From Opitutia bacterium (GTDB lineage: Bacteria; Verrucomicrobiota; Verrucomicrobiia; Opitutales; JANYDI01), in contig JANYDI010000061.1 of NCBI GenBank assembly GCA_025363695.1, positions 1 through 8,644 on the forward strand: 8,644 nt of DNA, written 5' to 3'. Within the stretch, counting starts at the first letter, position 1, and every line of letters starts with the position of its first letter. Positions 7,009 through 8,644 of this stretch are shown here, one piece after another. The position numbers and the translations under genes are program-made. The notes beneath the pieces were generated by a model that saw only the letters and a program-made list of their open reading frames with translations, ran no database searches and was not told the DNA's origin.

Positions 7009-7044
7009 GAGAGGAGAAGGAGGAAGAAAGGGAGGAAGGAAGGG
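7009..7044 (+). other. 36-base uninterrupted polypurine tract upstream of gmd
   Basis: Every base from 7009 to 7044 on the plus strand is A or G, built from irregular GGA/GAA units. It lies between the gmd start codon and repeat composite C. The gmd mRNA leader would therefore carry a pyrimidine-only tract directly before AUG, which excludes a Shine-Dalgarno sequence. It could bind an S1-like protein or adopt an unusual DNA structure; neither is shown. Confidence 0.7.
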
Positions 7045-7405
7045 CTAAGGGGCACTCGTGCCCCTTAGGATCCCCTACAGGGTGCGATTTATTAAAATAC
7101 TACGTATTTATAATAAATCGCACCCTGGTAGCATATACTAAGCCCCCCACAGATCCCTTTGGGATCGAAGTTTTCTGTGGAAGTTTATGTAATAATGAGA
7201 AACTTTATGCAAGTGTTTTTTCTTTACTTTATAAAATAAAAAGGTTTGCATCAACGATCTGGCGCCTCCTGGTTTTGCCGATTCCGAAGGAATCTGTGGG
7301 GTGCCTTAGTATATGCTACCAGGGTGCGATTTATTATAAATACGTAGTATTTTAATAAATCGCACCCTGTAGGGGATCCTAAGGGGCACGAGTGCCCCTT
7401 GGCCC
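7042..7405. repeat. Triple-hairpin repeat, MITE-like composite C between gmd and fcl
   Basis: The inverted arms are 7042-7166 and 7280-7405. They match perfectly over 96 bases (7047-7142) and diverge slightly toward the centre. Left hairpins: H1 7047-7066 (GGGGCAC/GTGCCCC), H2 7078-7127 (CAGGGTGCG/CGCACCCTG), H3 7152-7166 (GATCCC-TTT-GGGATC). Right hairpins: H3 7280-7294 (GATTCC-GAA-GGAATC), H2 7320-7369, H1 7381-7400. The H3 stems differ between arms, but each keeps full pairing. The two arms enclose 113 bases with no coding potential. No convincing target-site duplication is visible at the edges, and no transposase is encoded. Confidence 0.88.
7167..7279. promoter_or_regulatory. AT-rich centre of composite C, possible divergent promoter region
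   Basis: This is the only unique sequence between the divergent gmd and fcl genes, so promoters for both may lie here. On the minus strand, TTGCAT (7212-7207) is 17 bases from CATAAA (7189-7184), a weak -35/-10 pair toward gmd. On the plus strand, TATAAA/TAAAAT (7230-7237) could be a -10 box toward fcl, but no good -35 is seen. Any transcript would run through a full set of repeat hairpins before the gene. No ORF or operator was recognised. Confidence 0.3.
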
Positions 7406-7430
7406 TTTAAAATCCCTTTACTCTAACTCA

Positions 7431-8351
7431 ATGAAAATCTGGATAGCCGGCTCTCGCGGCATGGTGGGCAGCGCCCTGGTTCGAGCCCTGAGCGGCAGTG
7501 GGCATACGCTTTTGCTGCCTAGTCGGCAGGAAGTCGACTTGACGCGGCAAAAGGAAGTCGAGGACTGGATGGAGCAGGCGCGGCCGCAGTGGGTCTTTTT
7601 GGCAGCGGCGAAAGTCGGGGGCATTGCAGCAAACAGGGATTTCCCGGCCCAATTTGCGTATGAAAACCTTGCCATCGCCACCCATGTGATGCACAGCGCC
7701 TATCGTTATGGCGTTGAAAAACTGCTTTTTTTAGGCTCCTCGTGTATCTATCCACGAATGACTCCACAGCCCATCGCTGAAACGGCCCTACTGAGCGGCC
7801 TCCTGGAGCCCACTAACCAAGCGTACGCGATTGCCAAAATCGCAGGCATTGAGCTGTGCCGTAGTTACCGTAGGCAATACGCTTGCGACTTTATTGCCGC
7901 CATGCCGACCAACCTTTATGGCCCAGGCGATTGTTATGATTTAAGCACAAGCCACGTTGTCCCGGCGCTGATACGCAAAATCCACGAAGCCAAGCTCCAA
8001 AACGCTCCGCGCGTCTCCATCTGGGGCAGCGGCCAGGCCCTGCGCGAGTTTCTTCACGTCGATGACCTTGCGCGAGCCTGCTTGCTCCTCATGCAACGTT
8101 ATAGCTCGGAAGACCCCATCAATATCGGCACCGGAAAGGACCTCTCCATCGAGCAACTGGCTCACCTCTTGGCCGACATTATCGGTTTTCCCAAAGATCG
8201 CTTTTACTTTGACCCAAGTTTCCCCGATGGCACGCCCAGGAAATGCCTTGATATTTCAAAAATCACCCAACTCGGCTGGGAAGCCGAAATTGGCCTCGAG
8301 GAGGGCTTAAGGCGTACCTACCAAGAACTAAGGGGCGCTGGCGCCCCTTAG
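7431..8351 (+). CDS. fcl: GDP-L-fucose synthase (GDP-4-keto-6-deoxy-D-mannose 3,5-epimerase/4-reductase)
   Basis: This cytoplasmic NADPH-dependent enzyme epimerises and reduces the gmd product to GDP-L-fucose. The protein has 306 residues. The nucleotide-binding motif GSRGMVGSA is at 7-15, followed by the family AAAKVGGI segment (58-65). Catalytic Ser103 lies in LGSSCIYP, with Tyr132/Lys136 in YAIAK. Cys105 and His175 match the epimerase residues of E. coli Fcl (109 and 179) with a constant offset of four. NLYGPGD (161-167) and the REFLHVDDLA block (205-214) are also typical. The ATG at 7431 is chosen because it starts directly at MKIWIAGSRGM. A GTG at 7392 would add 13 residues read from repeat sequence. 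No Shine-Dalgarno sequence precedes the start. The last six residues (RGAGAP) and the TAG stop come from a repeat hairpin. The gene diverges from gmd, with composite C between them. Confidence 0.95.
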   Translation: MKIWIAGSRGMVGSALVRALSGSGHTLLLPSRQEVDLTRQKEVEDWMEQARPQWVFLAAAKVGGIAANRDFPAQFAYENLAIATHVMHSAYRYGVEKLLFLGSSCIYPRMTPQPIAETALLSGLLEPTNQAYAIAKIAGIELCRSYRRQYACDFIAAMPTNLYGPGDCYDLSTSHVVPALIRKIHEAKLQNAPRVSIWGSGQALREFLHVDDLARACLLLMQRYSSEDPINIGTGKDLSIEQLAHLLADIIGFPKDRFYFDPSFPDGTPRKCLDISKITQLGWEAEIGLEEGLRRTYQELRGAGAP

Positions 8352-8430
8352 GATCCCATTTCCGATAGCGATTTATTAAAATGCTAGCGCATTTTAGATA
8401 AATCGCTATCGGGGAAGGATATATTAGGTT
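8328..8430 (+). repeat. Triple-hairpin repeat, single unit D (3' end of fcl)
   Basis: H1 (8330-8349) is AAGGGGCGCTGGCGCCCCTT. It is followed by the GGATCC box and H2 (8362-8412, outer stem CCGATAGCG/CGCTATCGG). An ATATTAGG box takes the place of ATACTAAG in other copies. No H3 hairpin is visible, so the unit is truncated or diverged after the box. H1 overlaps the end of fcl and supplies its stop codon. The stretch 8431-8513 that follows shows no gene or recognisable signal. Confidence 0.8.
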
Positions 8431-8513
8431 CTGTGAAGGAAAAATCATCTGAGCCAAATTAGGGCGTGTCATCCATTAAGTCTAATCTAAGTCATTGATC
8501 AAGCCACACATAA

Positions 8514-8639
8514 GGAGGCCTGAAAGGCCGGCATATCGTAGCCCAGGGCGTAAGCCCTGGGTTTGATATGAAAAACAAACCGGAGCCCTGTAAGGGCGGC
8601 ACTCAGAATTTGAATACGAGTGTCGCCCCTGTAGGGCTC
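8514..8639. repeat. REP-like cluster of palindromes
   Basis: Three palindromes lie in a row. The first is GGCC-TGAAA-GGCC (8517-8529). The second, at 8532-8570, has outer CATATC/GATATG and inner CCCAGGGC-GTAA-GCCCTGGG (8542-8561). The third has 22-base arms, 8583-8604 and 8618-8639, with a small internal mismatch. The pattern resembles extragenic palindromic repeats that in many bacteria are spread by REP-associated IS200-like transposases. Its sequence is unrelated to the triple-hairpin family. The window ends just after it, so more of the array or a transposase gene may follow. Confidence 0.6.
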
Positions 8640-8644
8640 AAAAA

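Noticed and set aside
7042..7405. Autonomous insertion sequence
   Set aside because: The centre is only 113 bases without a coding frame, and no clear target duplication is seen. At most it is a non-autonomous element.
7392..7430. Extended fcl start at GTG 7392
   Set aside because: The extra 13 residues are read from repeat and spacer sequence and precede the normal MKIWIAGSRGM start of the family.
4559..8430. CRISPR array
   Set aside because: The repeats are large, inverted as well as direct, unevenly spaced and separated by genes. There are no regular unique spacers and no cas genes.
8263..8472. Minus-strand open frame over the end of fcl and unit D
   Set aside because: It is read through palindromic repeat sequence and overlaps fcl. 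No protein features were seen.

Overview
The window looks like chromosome from a Gram-negative bacterium with host-interaction traits. It encodes a lipoprotein-type M16 metallopeptidase, a CesT-family type III secretion chaperone, an HPr kinase/phosphorylase and the two-enzyme GDP-L-fucose pathway. HprK in a Gram-negative background, a type III chaperone and start codons that mostly lack Shine-Dalgarno sequences would suit the Verrucomicrobia/Chlamydiae (PVC) group. That placement is an inference from gene content, with no marker gene to prove it. There are no rRNA or tRNA genes, no transposase gene and no CRISPR array.

Layout. 73-3069 (minus) is a two-module M16 zinc peptidase with a lipobox. 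3172-3555 and 3572-4564 (plus) are a probable operon of a CesT-like chaperone and hprK. 4814-5692 (minus) is an unrecognised exported helical-repeat (TPR-like) protein. 5959-7008 (minus) is gmd, GDP-mannose 4,6-dehydratase. 7431-8351 (plus) is fcl, GDP-L-fucose synthase. gmd and fcl are divergent and together convert GDP-mannose to GDP-L-fucose, a donor sugar for surface glycans.

The most striking content is between the genes. From the end of hprK onward, every intergenic gap carries copies of one structured repeat. A unit reads: outer hairpin H1, a GGATCC box, long hairpin H2, an ATACTAAG-like box, and usually a small GATC-ended hairpin H3. Copies differ in sequence, but both sides of each stem change together, so base pairing is preserved. 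Units occur singly (4559-4682, 8328-8430) or as head-to-head inverted pairs with H1 outermost (5748-5984, 7042-7405). The H1 end always faces a gene, and in three cases it supplies the gene's stop codon; in gmd and fcl it also encodes the last six residues. A second hairpin family lies at the 3' ends of the two minus-strand genes at 73 and 4814. A third, REP-like palindrome cluster ends the window (8514-8639).

Best leads: the covarying triple-hairpin repeat family, its placement on stop codons and in the gmd/fcl divergent promoter region, the identical 87-bp inverted arms that bracket the exported-protein gene, and the close linkage of a type III chaperone with hprK.
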